64,000 bases of DNA, taken from NCBI RefSeq assembly GCF_037042905.1, contig NC_087252.1, positions 14,813,201-14,877,200 of the forward strand, given 5' to 3'. Below, in pieces: positions 55,301-63,890 of the stretch (positions are counted from its first letter, which is position 1; each line of letters starts with the position of its first letter). The notes under the pieces are model-generated. The model was not told the DNA's origin, did not search any database, and worked only from the letters and a program-made list of their open reading frames with translations. Both the position numbers and the translations under genes were made by a program. Source of the stretch: Lytechinus pictus. Its lineage: Eukaryota; Echinodermata; Echinoidea; Temnopleuroida; Toxopneustidae.

Positions 55301-58300
55301 CGTATATTGACCCGTCTAAATGTACACATGGATAAGCCGTTTTTCTGTTTCTGTCATGAAGAAGGAAAAAGGGAACAGCATTTGTTAACTAACGCCATTT
55401 ATATACGTGAATTATTATGTGTTATATATCATACAATTAACCGTTTTCGGTTGGCTTGCCCCATGCCATGCACAAACAATTTATTGCGCACGCTATTTAC
55501 TTTATCAATATCGAATTTGCTTTTTGGCGATAACATAGTAGGGCAGTTTATTGAAATTTGTAGATCAAGGACCTACTGACAGGTTAATGGGGGACTAATC
55601 AGTACTAATAAATTGGCGTTACATGTGTGACGTTACAAAAGTGACTAGCGCGTATAATCTGGAGAGACTGGAGAGCGCCATGTCTTTTGCTATCTTATCT
55701 ATGATTCTAATAAAACCATGTTCTGTTTTCTGTAAATACATGATTTTTGTATTCTGTCCAATCTTATAACCATTTTAACATATCAATTGTACTTTTTTTT
55801 TTACCGAGTTTGACAATATTTCAAGTTGCAAACGCCCTCGAAATGTGCCAAGAAAGGCACGAAAATACAAGCATATTGAAGTTTACTTAAAAAGTATTAG
55901 GTAGTATAATTTGTAGTTTAAAAAGGGAGCATAAGGTCCTAAATCAAAACAGCAAAAAAGATTGCCCACTATAAACCCCTTCATTATTAAAAATCACGTA
56001 CAGTGCTGATACGCGCGTCACATTTAAGGTTTCTAGTGTATGTCACCATGGCCCTGGGAAGCGGAAGTGCTAGGGATGCTAAACTTAGCTGAAGCACCCC
56101 CAAAATCTTCCTTGGGGTGCTGCGTGTGTTATTTTCCATAGGCAGCAGCCCCTGGAAATCTGGAAGGTATGATAAAATAATGCAAAACTTCTTTTTAAAA
56201 TTTATATACTTAGTTGTATTTGTTAAGATCTATTTTTACTTCGTTTACATTTAGATTCGTTGTTGTTTGTATATATATCCAAAGGAACTGTTCAAAAGAC
56301 AACGTGCATGCCGTGCTACATAACTCCTGCATGTTAGGCCGGGGTGAAAAATCCGAGGGAACATGGGTTTGGAATTGGTAAACCTGTGTTGCCCCAAAAT
56401 CTGAAACCATGAAACCATACACCCCTAAAAAACTGCCACAGATCACGCTTTTGGAGGTGCAAGGTGGGTTGTAACCGAATTATTGCCTGTTTTTGCAGAC
56501 CTCTGGGAAGCGGCATTTGTGTCCCGTAACACAAAGGTTAACGATTAATCAAACACTCGATTTTTAAGATTGATTGTACATTATAGTCAATAGAATCAAA
56601 GGTAGAAAACTGATCGTTGCTAAACTTTGTGTTACAGGCCCTATAGATCTGTTTTTCGTGCGCAAAATTCTCTCACGTGACACCATGCATGCCATTCCAA
56701 GTTGTGAGATTAAATTCTGCTTTCATGCATGTACGACTTGTCATCATAGCATATGCCCGCCTGAGCCCGCGGGGCTTTACTCTGGCAGCTGGCTGGAGAT
56801 ATGAGAAACGCTATGCGTATGTTAAATTATGACATGGATAATAAAGTGGTTTTTCAAACAAATCGAGGACATATTGAGTGAGGAAATACTGAATTAATTC
56901 TTAGATATGAATCATTACAATCCATCAAATCGATATTGCATCAAATGTGGATTATTGTTAGATCACTGGCAATCGATTCCATGGGTCAGATCACCTCTCT
57001 AGCTCCCGCTCCAGCTTAACGATTTTGCCTGCATTGATATGTACACAGCATGCAATAGGCCTATCCGTCTTAAAACCATCCGATTTTCCTTTTTTGTTCT
57101 TTTGTTTGTTCCTCCTAGATTTCAAAATTCGGGGGGACCACTTCCATTGACGAGTTGATACCAGGTGCGACCATGGGGTTTCGAAAAGCACCCTAAACAG
57201 TGGAAGCAAGTCTTTTCCAGATTATGAAAATGCAGTATCTCTTGACAAGTATTTGGCGTGTAACACCCTACCCTTAAAGGAGAATGAAACTCTTGGAGCA
57301 AGTTAGCTTTTGTGACAGCAGAAAAATCAAAGAATAAGACCAACAAAAGTTTGAGTAAAATAAGACTAGCAATAAAAGAGTTATGAGCATTTGAATGTCG
57401 AGATCACTAATGCTATGGAGATCCTCCCATTGGCAATGTGACCAAGATCTGTGATGTCACACACGTACAACTCTCCCATTTGGACACTGAAAATATACCC
57501 CAAAACATCTCTTTTTGCTCATTCTAATCATATGACAAATGATTCATCAATGATATAATGTTGTGAAACCTCTATACTTGTCATCTCATAAAGAGAACAC
57601 CTCACCTTGTGATAGACTCTATAAAAGTGAGAACATAAGTGAAATAAGTACTAAAGTAATGAGGGAGTTGTACGTGTGTGACATCACAGATCTTGGTCGC
57701 ATTGCCGATAGGAGGATCTACATGGCACTAGTGATCTCAATATTCAAATGCTCATAACTTTCTTATTATTCATTCAATCTTCCTCAAACTTTCAACAATA
57801 TGTTTCTTTGATTTTTCTCTTTGATATTGATTCAGCTGGTTTCAAGGGTTTCATTCTCCTTTGACTGAAAAGACGAAATATATCCCTTTTTTCACGATTG
57901 ACAGATTATTTATGTGAAACTATTCTTTAGGTCAAGGGCGTAGCACACTTTGCATGCTTCCACGTTATTTTCATTATTTCCGGTCATTATTCGTTAAAAC
58001 AATAATTGTAGGTAAGAAGACGGCCCCGAAAACCAATCTGCCAAAGAAACGGGAACTGGACTCGCCTACTATACCTACCGAAGACGCCACTCCAGCTAAA
58101 AAGAGACCAAGAGCAAAGTCCAAACTCGAAGCAGAGAAGATGAAACTCAAACAGTTGAAAGCAGATCAGGACGTTTTGCGTAAAAGGCAGAAGGAGATAG
58201 ACAAAGATATTGACCAGAATAGTAAGGAGTTAGAAAAGACTCAGAACGTTTTAAAGAAATTGATGGAGCAGGAAATACAAGATGATATGAAAAAAATTGA

Positions 58301-58382
58301 GAAACGTAAAAAGGAGCTCGATAAATTGAGTTTACCTGGAGGAGGTACATCTCAGAAGTCTACATCCAATACAAACTCATAA
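40098..58382 (+). CDS. Death-domain plus coiled-coil protein, two coding exons
   Basis: The predicted protein is about 206 residues. Exon 40092-40345 is joined to 58012-58382 through a phase-1 intron of about 17.7 kb. The start ATG at 40098 is in frame, has A at -3, and lies six bases after a strong acceptor. Residues ~5-80 resemble a death domain. Residues ~85-115 are Lys/Pro-rich with a nuclear-localisation-like PAKKRPRAKSK. Residues ~115-190 form a charged heptad-like coiled coil. The tail is Ser/Thr-rich. Death domains assemble receptor or caspase complexes, and the coiled coil could drive oligomerisation. An adaptor for the neighbouring DD caspase is inference. The intron holds the FB2 nest. 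Extra exons cannot be excluded. Confidence 0.65.
41669..42958 (-). pseudogene. Tx1/L1-like LINE ORF2, C-terminal part
   Basis: The frame resumes after element A (removing one TA) as C-K-G-L-H-K-I-M-Y-C-F-L. It passes through PIVEGGLGMIDL, a typical post-RT motif. A frameshift lies near 42285, then RIKQFNFRLLHKILPSRDN and the C-terminal knuckle CEICNEIETIGHFLFFC, characteristic of L1/Tx1 ORF2. The stop is at 41669. A short 3' UTR and A tail follow. Confidence 0.8.
42959..44732. mobile_element. TIR element A, mariner-like ends, long foldback
   Basis: Ends CAGTGCGTCCCAAAA and the complement of TTTTGGGACGCACTG are inverted. Pairing continues with AACTATACACTTTTGAAATG and on for several hundred bases, for example ATCCACATGATAAAG with CTTTATCATGTGGATC. 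Local flanks read TATA, but only a 2-bp TA duplication restores the LINE frame. TA targets and a CAGT start fit Tc1/mariner-type transposons. It is 1,774 bp without a transposase frame. Confidence 0.8.
44733..45706 (-). pseudogene. Tx1/L1-like LINE ORF2, reverse transcriptase core
   Basis: It continues from 50832 once one TATA is removed: SFI-QGQSVLTLLYKNG. Motifs are WRPISLLNIDYKI, CGFIKGRSASEN, FLDFRKAFDNVNH (first catalytic Asp), GVRQGCPLSALLFI, QFADDTTIF (catalytic YADD-type box as FADD), NWNKTK and YLGIFVG. The frame is then broken by element A after IPMPDY. All catalytic boxes are intact in this segment. Confidence 0.85.
46256..47986 (-). CDS. RTE-like LINE reverse transcriptase and C-terminal zinc finger
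   Basis: The 576-codon frame holds a full reverse transcriptase: SGKAAGVDGIPPE, NYRGITLLSIAGKI, CGFRANRGTTDM, FVDLTKAFDTV (first Asp), NGVKQGCVLAPTLF, LLFADDAALV (FADD at 257-260) and FTYLGCTIT. A C-terminal domain follows with LRWAGHISRM and a terminal zinc finger patterned C-x2-C...H-x4-C (CGRCGRAC, then SHMRAC). The start ATG overlaps the endonuclease stop (ATGA), but the frame continues upstream, so endonuclease and RT were one ~1,000-residue polyprotein before a single frameshift. Clade assignment (RTE or RTEX) is from resemblance only. Confidence 0.85.
   Translation of the reverse strand: MKSGKAAGVDGIPPEIWKCGGPVLHNKLHELLVCCWEQGKLPGDLRDAVIITLYKNKGERSDCSNYRGITLLSIAGKIFARVLLNRLVPVIAEDHFPETQCGFRANRGTTDMVFVLRQLQEKCREQNKGLYITFVDLTKAFDTVSRKGLWLILERLGCPPRFLSMIIQLHENQRGQVRLNSHHSESFPITNGVKQGCVLAPTLFSIFFSVMLKQAMEGLDEDEAVYIRYRLDGSLFNLRRLQAHTKICEQIFRDLLFADDAALVAHTERALQCLTSCFAEAAQLFGLEVSLKKTEVLHQPAPREEYRLPHITIGETVLKSVHQFTYLGCTITSDAKIDREVDNRLAKANSAFGRLYKRVWRNKHLKRGTKISVYRAVVLTTLLYGSESWVTYRHHMRLLERFHQRCLRIILNIHWTDYVTNVEVLEQAEIPSIEAMLLKTQLRWAGHISRMEDHRLPKIALYGELSTGNRDRGAPKKRFKDILKKSLGTCHIDHCQWSTLAADRASWRHIVHQAASSFEESRKDHLREKRRRRKNREASAATTNVTFDCGRCGRACLSRIGLVSHMRACSRRGLPL
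47983..49416 (-). CDS. RTE-like LINE endonuclease part
   Basis: The 477-codon frame contains an AP-type endonuclease that nicks target DNA for target-primed reverse transcription. Motifs are LSEVRF (catalytic Glu, about residue 33), VYAPT, LGDFNARVG (143-150), LIDYVLV and HTDHRLV (about 237-243). Coding sense extends upstream of the first Met in the same frame (LKLACWNIRSM), so the true start is probably farther up, near 49450-49490. Near 48060 a frameshift puts the end out of frame. The correct frame continues into the RT frame through PQLSVKEELDVPPS. Confidence 0.8.
   Translation of the reverse strand: MLDRTDSNRPERRSALIAHELSRLDVDIAALSEVRFSEEGSLHEQGAGYTLFWSGKPATERRLAGVGFMLKSSIASKLENLPTGHSDRIMSMRLPLKNKQHATLFSVYAPTLQADPAEKDMFYSELRRLLQSTPADDKLLILGDFNARVGQDDVAWKGVLGRHGVGKCNDNGRLLLELCMEQQLVITNTVFQQKDSLKTTWMHPRSKHWHLIDYVLVRGRDLNDILHTRVMPSAECHTDHRLVRCKLRMHFKPKLRKGGPRRKKFDLNKLQSAEVKAEFQVGIQAKLENNSCLEDPSPETLWNSLKASILQSSEETIGFSIKKSRDWFDENNKEIQELLEKKRSAHQAHLSHPSCPVKKAAFRHICNNLQRKFRVMQNEWWTKLAARTQQYADAGDYRSFYEAIRAVYGPRHQAQSPLRSADGLTLLKDKTSILTRWSEHFQALFGAQQPSTSPSCQSRRNWMYRPLCKNLQKPLSR
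50832..52364 (-). pseudogene. Tx1/L1-like LINE ORF2, endonuclease and linker part
   Basis: The frame starts near 52364 with LHFVSLNVRGLRNKLKR and ALAFLQETF-like CDIAFLQETFW, the AP-endonuclease N-terminus with its Asn and Glu. IYAPTK follows. An in-frame TAA lies at about 51981, after which the same frame continues with VIAGGDWNC (phosphodiesterase motif) and the long linker. It runs up to NRSPGSDGLSVEFY and GELSFI at 50832, where element B interrupts it. The nonsense codon and the insertion inactivate it. Confidence 0.8.
52409..53509 (-). CDS. Tx1/L1-like LINE ORF1 protein, zinc knuckles
   Basis: The 366-residue intact frame begins MANASGTKPVFVKSED. The N-terminal half resembles the RNA-recognition fold of LINE ORF1 proteins. 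Two CCHC knuckles follow, CSKCLEKGHHVSSC (186-199) and CSLCKASGHVRNKC (205-218), for RNA binding. The C-terminal third is charged and low in complexity, ending KRKRKDTSKNK. ORF1 proteins coat the element RNA. It lies directly upstream of ORF2 on the same strand and overlaps the region before it. Confidence 0.8.
   Translation of the reverse strand: MANASGTKPVFVKSEDVRNVSTKQISGEELYMSLVKIIEPTNISGIQQIRNLWRIYLVRHEDRVKVIMSGLELRGAVTPVHDLNPFTKTRDENLLRVVIKDIPLSVSDQLFKSEFQTKNIEIHGEIIRQKLRVNGQLTSCLNGDRVLFIKPPAQALPRKFVFGKVFVGRLYHLGQPEQGVGSVATCSKCLEKGHHVSSCKNAIRCSLCKASGHVRNKCPTNIATETTDATDLRLDDDRPRQAAAASLTSSTSYSGKAKKQLNLQDFLPVPTPSDQKASRPRKAHSVMNAIVVESDGKFSSTDEDPGDKSKGDRAKSNYGSSSETETSDRDSDDEGTTLSAETPPLQLVQDKRKPSKRKRKDTSKNK
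55319..57273. other. Intron of the DD/coiled-coil gene with small repeats
   Basis: No exon was recognised. Apart from the small MITE at 56521-56642, there is a partial palindrome around 56055-56155 (AGCACCCCCAAAATCTTCC, CTTGGGGTGCTGCG). Confidence 0.4.
56521..56642. mobile_element. Small foldback MITE with GTAACACAAAG arms
   Basis: CCCGTAACACAAAGGTTAACGA on the left pairs with TCGTTGCTAAACTTTGTGTTAC and GGCCC on the right, around a loop with GATTGATTGTAC. About 122 bp; the whole unit can fold into one hairpin. Confidence 0.65.
57274..57864. mobile_element. TTAA-type foldback MITE next to the last exon
   Basis: Left TTAA (57274-57277) and right TTGA (57861-57864, probably a decayed TTAA) flank AGGAGAATGAAAC and its complement GTTTCATTCTCCT. 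The arms pair through most of the element: GATCTGTGATGTCACACACG with CGTGTGTGACATCACAGATC, and GAGATCACTAATGCTATG with its near-complement. It ends about 150 bp before the exon at 58012. Confidence 0.8.
58012..58382 (+). CDS. DD/coiled-coil gene: last coding exon
   Basis: The acceptor AACAATAATTGTAG ends at 58011. The exon enters in phase 1 (split codon CGT with the previous exon). It encodes KKTAPKTNLPKKRELDS, the basic PAKKRPRAKSK, then KLEAEKMKLKQLKADQDVL and further Lys/Glu/Gln-rich heptads to KKRKKELDKLSLPGGG-like sequence. It ends in a Ser/Thr/Asn-rich tail and stop at 58380-58382. The sequence is single copy here and free of repeats, unlike its surroundings. Confidence 0.7.
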
Positions 58383-59165
58383 TTTTCTTTATGCATTTAT
58401 ACTTGATCCTGTATTTCTAAATATTCCATTAACTTCTGATGCCTCACTTTCAGTAATACTGATTGTAATAAATAATTGTAAGTTTTGTTATTGCACTATT
58501 ACTATTAGTTTTACACTTACATATATATGAAATGAATTTTCCTCAAATTTATCACACATGACACATCCACCTTACTGATTTAATTCATTGAATTTATTCA
58601 TATAATTTTCCCCCGTTCCAACTCAACTCTATTTCTTTCTTTTTTCCACATTGTAATAACAGATTAAACGACGATGATAAATGTTGTAAATAGCTCTTAC
58701 TTGAATCTAATGTGTTTCACACGTTCCCACATGCTCCCCTTGCTTCCATTGCTTCAATGTTTGTTTCTTTTTAAATATATCTAAATGTGTTTTGATGACA
58801 TTTTAATCTCTCGAAAGTCTCTGAAAACTTTTTTGCTCTAGGCAACTGCCTTCATTTTATATGTTTATCATTCTGTATTTGTTCTAGTATTAGTAAGGAA
58901 ACTGAAATTGGGAGCGCTTTGTGCCATTCGGGAAAAGCGTGTTATAAATATGGGGTATTATCAATATGTATTTTTATTCATTTCTTTTTTTGTAAATTGT
59001 AAACTATCGACCGTTGATGGGAGAGCCTTTAATATGAACTAGTTTCCTTTTGGTTTTTCCTGGCCATTGGTCAATGGGTCTTTTGATGTTCGTATATTCA
59101 TGATATTTGTAATGTATTGTATTTTTTCTGAAAGAAATAAAGTATAAAATACAATGAATAAATTT
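58383..59165 (+). other. 3' UTR of the DD/coiled-coil gene
   Basis: Candidate polyadenylation signals AATAAA lie at 58467-58472, 59136-59141 and 59157-59162. GAGCGCTTTG with GTTATAAATATGGGGTATTA at about 58915-58975 resembles a SINE/LINE 3' tail, so part of the UTR may be repeat-derived. Confidence 0.45.
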
Positions 59166-59624
59166 CTGAATGACCTCCACCATGTCTTAGCTGAATATTG
59201 AGTAATAATATAAGATTCTATGTAAGCTTACACGGTGCATACTACCTTTTACTGTATATATGTAAACCTTTTTATTAAATGAGGACTCTAGAGATGAAAC
59301 TAACTATATCTAGATGAATAAAGTTTAAAGTCATAGAGCATTATGCTGAAAATTTCATCAGAAATCTAATAAGAAGTTTAGTACAAGTTAATTCATTTCG
59401 TGTAAGTGCATTTATACATTTTGTTCAAATTTTGATTTACATAAGTTCAATTCTAAATATCATATTACTATCCTTCTAGTCTAAACTTTAGGTGTTCTTT
59501 TTGTACAATTTTATGGATAGCTCCAACTAATTCTGCTGCAATTAATCAATTACGTAATTATTATTCAATCACGACTCTAAATTTAGAAACGCAATGAAAT
59601 ACAGTGGTATTCCAAAGTATAATG
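59166..59624. other. Intergenic DNA downstream of gene 2
   Basis: AT-rich sequence. AAAGTCATAGAGCATTATGC, TGAAAATTTCATCAGAAATC and nearby words recall a TTAA MITE arm (about 59320-59390), but no termini were found. Confidence 0.35.
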
Positions 59625-60493
59625 TGTTACGATACTGCAACAAATAACAAGTAAATAATTTGAAATTTAGATTTAATTTCCTTTTTTTTTTATTACAGGA
59701 AATTAATTAAGTACACACAAACAAATCATAAATGATGATGGTCTTACGTCTCTTGAGATTAGTTCTGGCAATTAATCCAAATGATAGTATCCAGATAAAA
59801 GTCCAAGTTGGCTGGCAAAAAAAATCACAATGATGGCGATGATGAAACTGATGTTGAAGCACGATGAATAACAAGAGTCACTGTAACGAGTTGAAATGTC
59901 TGGGAAGATGATGTTGATGATGATTAATAGTCACATTCAGCAATCCATGAGTTGAAAAGCGTTCATTAAACAGGTTGATGATGTTCATGATCTCGATGAG
60001 AACTGAGAATTCCTCTCTCAAAATAACAGCAAACAGTTCATTGATGGCGGGTAAATAATTCCACAGAGATGAATATTCCAGGTGGAAATAAACTCTGCTC
60101 TGACATAAAGTCTGGCGTGAAACTCTAAGTTCTGATCTGATATGATGAAGTGATCTGATATGATCAAGTGATCTAATATGATATGATGAAGTGATCTAAT
60201 AATGATATGATGAAGTCCTTGAAGAAACTTCAGCTATATATACACATTTCAACTATTCTAGATCATTCTAGTATTCACTATTCTAGAGACTTCTATCATT
60301 GTCTGATACAGAACATTCTTGAATGACCTCATTGAAATCAACAGTGTCAACAAAATAGCTAAGTCTATTGTTGATTTCCACTACCAATACAAGTCTATTA
60401 TAAAGCAATCGCTATTGTTTAGCAGTCTGTATTGTCTCTCTTGGGACATTCAAGGGATAACAAAGATTATTCAAAGATTATTCATGTGTAACA
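59625..60493 (-). mobile_element. LTR-like interspersed repeat, copy 2
   Basis: The reverse complement matches 4266-5019. In element orientation it begins TGTTACACATG, includes a TATA-like TGTATATATAGCTG (near 60250), and ends TTGCAGTATCGTAACA. Relative to copy 1 it has an expanded ATGATATGATGAAGTGATCT repeat (about 60135-60210). No internal gag-pol sequence adjoins, so it would be a solo LTR if it is an LTR. Confidence 0.45.
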
Positions 60494-61045
60494 CAGCTGT
60501 ACTATAAAGCCTTCTTCAATACGAAAATTTATACCCTTGAAAACTGGTTAGTAATGTCACAATCAATCACATTTATACTTTTAAATGTACATGTATATAG
60601 GTGCAAAATATTTAGATGTAAATCGTATTTTTATGTAAATTTGCATTATTAGTCTTCGGACTGCTACACACACTACAATGTATGTACATGTATGTAATAG
60701 ACTAATAATGAATTGAATGAAAAATAACACAAATTTACTGAATTTGGAAATGTAGAGAGATTTCGTGAAAGCACTTATGGGCACGCCAGTACGAATATTC
60801 TTAAAGGTGGGATGATCATATTACCTAGCGTTAATTCTTTAACTTAGACTTGTTATATATTCTTTATGCCATCTTTATTCGCCGAAAAAGTAATAATAAT
60901 TATTATATATTAATATCTATGATAGTAATGATAATAAAAACAATGGTACTTTCATGAACACTTTTGTTTCATTGTGGTCGTCTCCTTACATGAGATGCTG
61001 GAGAATGATTAAGCTTGACCATGTTGACATTTCATTAATTTTGAA
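60494..61045. other. Intergenic DNA, MITE debris
   Basis: A short match to TTAA MITE arms (GAGATTTCGTGAAAGCACTT, ATGGGCACGCCAGTACGAAT) lies at about 60757-60798. Otherwise nothing recognised. Confidence 0.35.
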
Positions 61046-61426
61046 AGATCGAAAATTTAAAAGTCAAGTCTGCCCCATAAAAAAATATTTATTTGAATAA
61101 AAAGAAAATATTTCAAACAAGCACAACACTAAAAAAAAAATCATCAAAATGTAAAATAAGAAAGTTAAGGCATTTTCGAATTTCGCTTATTTTTCATAAA
61201 ATAATTATAAACTCAACTCAGTGACAGGGAGTGACAGAGTCGATGATGTCCCTCACATTTCTTTTTTATCGATGTGACATTTATTTAAAGACCGACTTGA
61301 CTGAACCATAAAATGTTGAACAATGAAAATTGTACATTTTCAGTGAGGAAGAAAATAATAATTTATATGAAAAAATACAGAAGTGGTGAGTGGGTGACGT
61401 CATCAGTCGCCTCATTTGCATACTAC
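61046..61426. mobile_element. TTAA-type MITE left part, cut by LINE insertion
   Basis: The stretch AAGTCAAGTCTGCCCCATAA, then CATCAAAATGTAAAATAAG, GAGTCGATGATGTCCCTCAC and GTGACGTCATCAGTCGCCTC resembles a common foldback MITE arm plus centre. It stops at CATACTACTAC near 61426, where LINE coding sequence begins. No right arm is seen in the window. Confidence 0.45.
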
Positions 61427-61429
61427 TAC

Positions 61430-61834
61430 ATCCCCCAAGTAAAAAGATGCTTTCGCTGCCAAATATTTGGACACGGAATTGCACAGTGTAGGGCAAAGTT
61501 ATGTTGTGTAAGGTGCGGGCAAGACCATAGTTTCGAGGAGTGTAATAATAAAGATAATCATACCTGCCCCAATTGTGGGGGAGACCATTCGGCAGCATTT
61601 GGAGGATGTCCTGAAGCTAAGAGAGCACAAACAAAACAGACAGTCAAAGTAAAAAACAATATTACTAATGCAGAAGCTGCAAAACTGTTATCGCAAGAGG
61701 AAAACTCACGACAAATACCACCAGAAGTTCAAGTTGAATTACCAACTAATCGTTTAATTAACCGCCAGCAAGAGTCTTTTCCCCTCCCACCCCAACCTAT
61801 GAGAACCGTCCGCCCCAAAATCCGCCAGGTATAA
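61430..61834 (+). pseudogene. Jockey-like ORF1 C-terminal part with zinc knuckles
   Basis: From YIPQVKRCFRC the frame carries three knuckle-like groups: CFRCQIFGHGIAQC, CCVRCGQDHSFEEC and CPNCGGDHSAAFGGC. This spacing is typical of Jockey/CR1-group ORF1 proteins, which bind element RNA. The tail is Gln/Pro-rich. The 39 residues before YIPQ come from the MITE, so the frame is a chance fusion. Confidence 0.75.
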
Positions 61835-62239
61835 CCAAACCAGATACCCAACCCTGCAGCCCCATTCCCCAAACAGAAGAAACAATAACAGGGAAGAAAC
61901 TCCCTCTCCGGGTAATCTCTTTGCCCAAATGAGTGATGAGAATCTTATCTCATTCTTTGTCAAATCAGCTGCAGGTAGACTATTACAACAAAGTGTTCTC
62001 AGCAATGCCAATGATGAACTGGGCTAGTCTAATGCTGATGACTGGTGCGCTAACCATATTCCAGTAGAACGCGCAGGGGCTGTTAAATCACGGCCCCGAA
62101 CTTATAAATCACTTGAATATGCATTAAGTCCTTTATCATATAATCTGTATCCAAGAGTGGAGATCATATACTGGATATCCCAAAATATATATGTTTTAAT
62201 AGAAACAGAGAAAATCGTTCTTAATGAGGTTGCGCAATT

Positions 62240-62880
62240 TACATAAAGGAATCCTTTAATTATATATGAATACCCCATTAATGATAAAGAAATTGAAATG
62301 CAATTTACTAAAATACATATTGATGGAAAAGCGATCTCCGTTGTAAATTTCTATAATTCATGCAAAAAAATGGATGATGTTATCTTAAACAAAACCACCA
62401 ATGGTATAGATAACAACCTTTTCCTTATAGTTGGGGATTTCAATTCCCACAATCCTGTATGGGGCAGTACAAAAACAGACCAAAATGGTAAAGTGATTGA
62501 AAACTTCATCCATGAAAGAAACTTTGTATTTTTAAATGATGGAACAGGAACTAGAATAGATCCACATACTGGGAAAACGTCTTGTCTCGACCTCAGTATC
62601 ACATCCCCTCTGCTATCTGGTAAGTGTACTTGAAAAGTTCTGCAACAAACTTTTGGGAGCGATCATTTTCCCATATTTACCCAAATATTACTGGATAGAA
62701 CCAGGCAGGTAAATAATCAAAGGGTCAATGAAGAAATAAACTGGTCTTTTAAGAAATTTCATTGGAATTCTTTCACTAGAAAGTGTCAAAGAAGTCTAAA
62801 AGGAGATAGAGATATCCTAACCGACCAAACTGATATGTATAGTGATTTTATTAATAAACTAACAAATATTATAAGTGATT
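62240..62880 (+). pseudogene. Jockey-like endonuclease region
   Basis: The frame 62298-62633 reads IHIDGKAISVVNFYNSC, then LIVGDFNSHNPVWGS (phosphodiesterase motif) and SCLDLSITSP. After a shift at about 62630, GSDHFPIFTQIL supplies the S-D-H motif near 62655-62690. The N-terminal catalytic Asn/Glu segment is not readable. Confidence 0.7.
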
Positions 62881-63099
62881 AATGCCCAAGAAGGGCAAAA
62901 AAATACAACCCCGTTCCTTGATGGACAGACGATTGCACAAAAATCATCAAAGAAATAAATAGGGCTAATAATAAATTAAAAAGACATATATTCGCAGAAT
63001 ATTTGAACATTTATTTAAAGAAGAAAGCAGAAGCCAAAAAGATTCTGCGCCAATCAGAAAAATAAGATATTGGGAAGATTTCTGTCGAAGACTAAATCC

Positions 63100-63890
63100 C
63101 TATGTACCAGAATCCATGATCTGGCACACCATTAAAAGACTGAAGGGGTCGGTCAACAACAAACGAAAATCTAAAAACATGCCAATCTTACTGGTTAATG
63201 AAAAGGAAATGTTGTGTGAAAAATCTGAGGCTTTTTCTTCCTTTTTCCAATCTATAAGTCAAATTGAAGAATGCACGGGAATAAAAGGCAATGAACACAT
63301 TGCAATCAGGTCAATGAACCTGGGAATGGAATATGTTTTGAATGAACCTTTTACGTTTCAGGAATTACTCTCAATACTCGTAAACAATCATCCCCTGGGG
63401 AAGACATGATCCCTTACCAGTTGTATCAAAAACTTCCGAATGAAAGTAAGAATTACATGCTAAAGGTCATGAATTGGATATGGGACACGGGGGCCATACC
63501 CCCAAATTTGAAACATTCTATAGTAATCCCTGTACTAAAGCAGGACCAAGACCCTCATACTGTTTCATCATATTGACCCATAGTACTAACTTCGTGCTTT
63601 GCTATAAAGATACTTCAACAGATTGTAAAAAAATAGACTTCAGTGGTACTTGGAAAAGAAAGAAATATTCCCACCTTTTATGATAGGTTTTCGCTCCAAA
63701 CGTAGTTTGGTGGATAATATAATACTTCTAGAGAACACGAATCAAAGAAGTACTAATATTGGTGAATATACATTAGTAGTATTCCTTGATATTGAAAAAG
63801 CATATGATCGACTCGATATCAAAATCTTAATATACAAACTAGCATCATATTATGATATCTCGGGCAATATGCAACAATTCTTGAATAACT
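63100..63890 (+). pseudogene. Jockey-like reverse transcriptase, broken
   Basis: The frame 63116-63409 covers the segment before the fingers (IWHTIKRLKGSVNNK, then EKSEAFSSFFQSIS). Shifts and stops lie between 63410 and 63650. Then 63650-63892 reads MIGFRSKRSLVDNIILLEN and LVVFLDIEKAYDRLD, with the first catalytic Asp. It ends at a stop at 63890. The second catalytic box would lie beyond the window. Confidence 0.7.

Larger units (their letters stand above)
40382..55318. mobile_element. Giant foldback element FB2, split by a 12-kb nest
   Basis: The left end TAGACGGGTCAATATATGG (40382) and the complement of the right end (TAGACGGGTCAATATACG, ending 55318) match. TA flanks both GACGGGTC termini. 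The left arm is 40382-41528 and the right arm 53739-55318. Both are built of the same ~160-180 bp units as FB1. Near the ends both elements share CCGGAACAAATTGCAACAAA and TTTTCAAGATGGCGTCCA. The centre holds a LINE insertion (41544-53738). No transposase was seen. It lies inside the long intron of the DD/coiled-coil gene. Confidence 0.75.
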
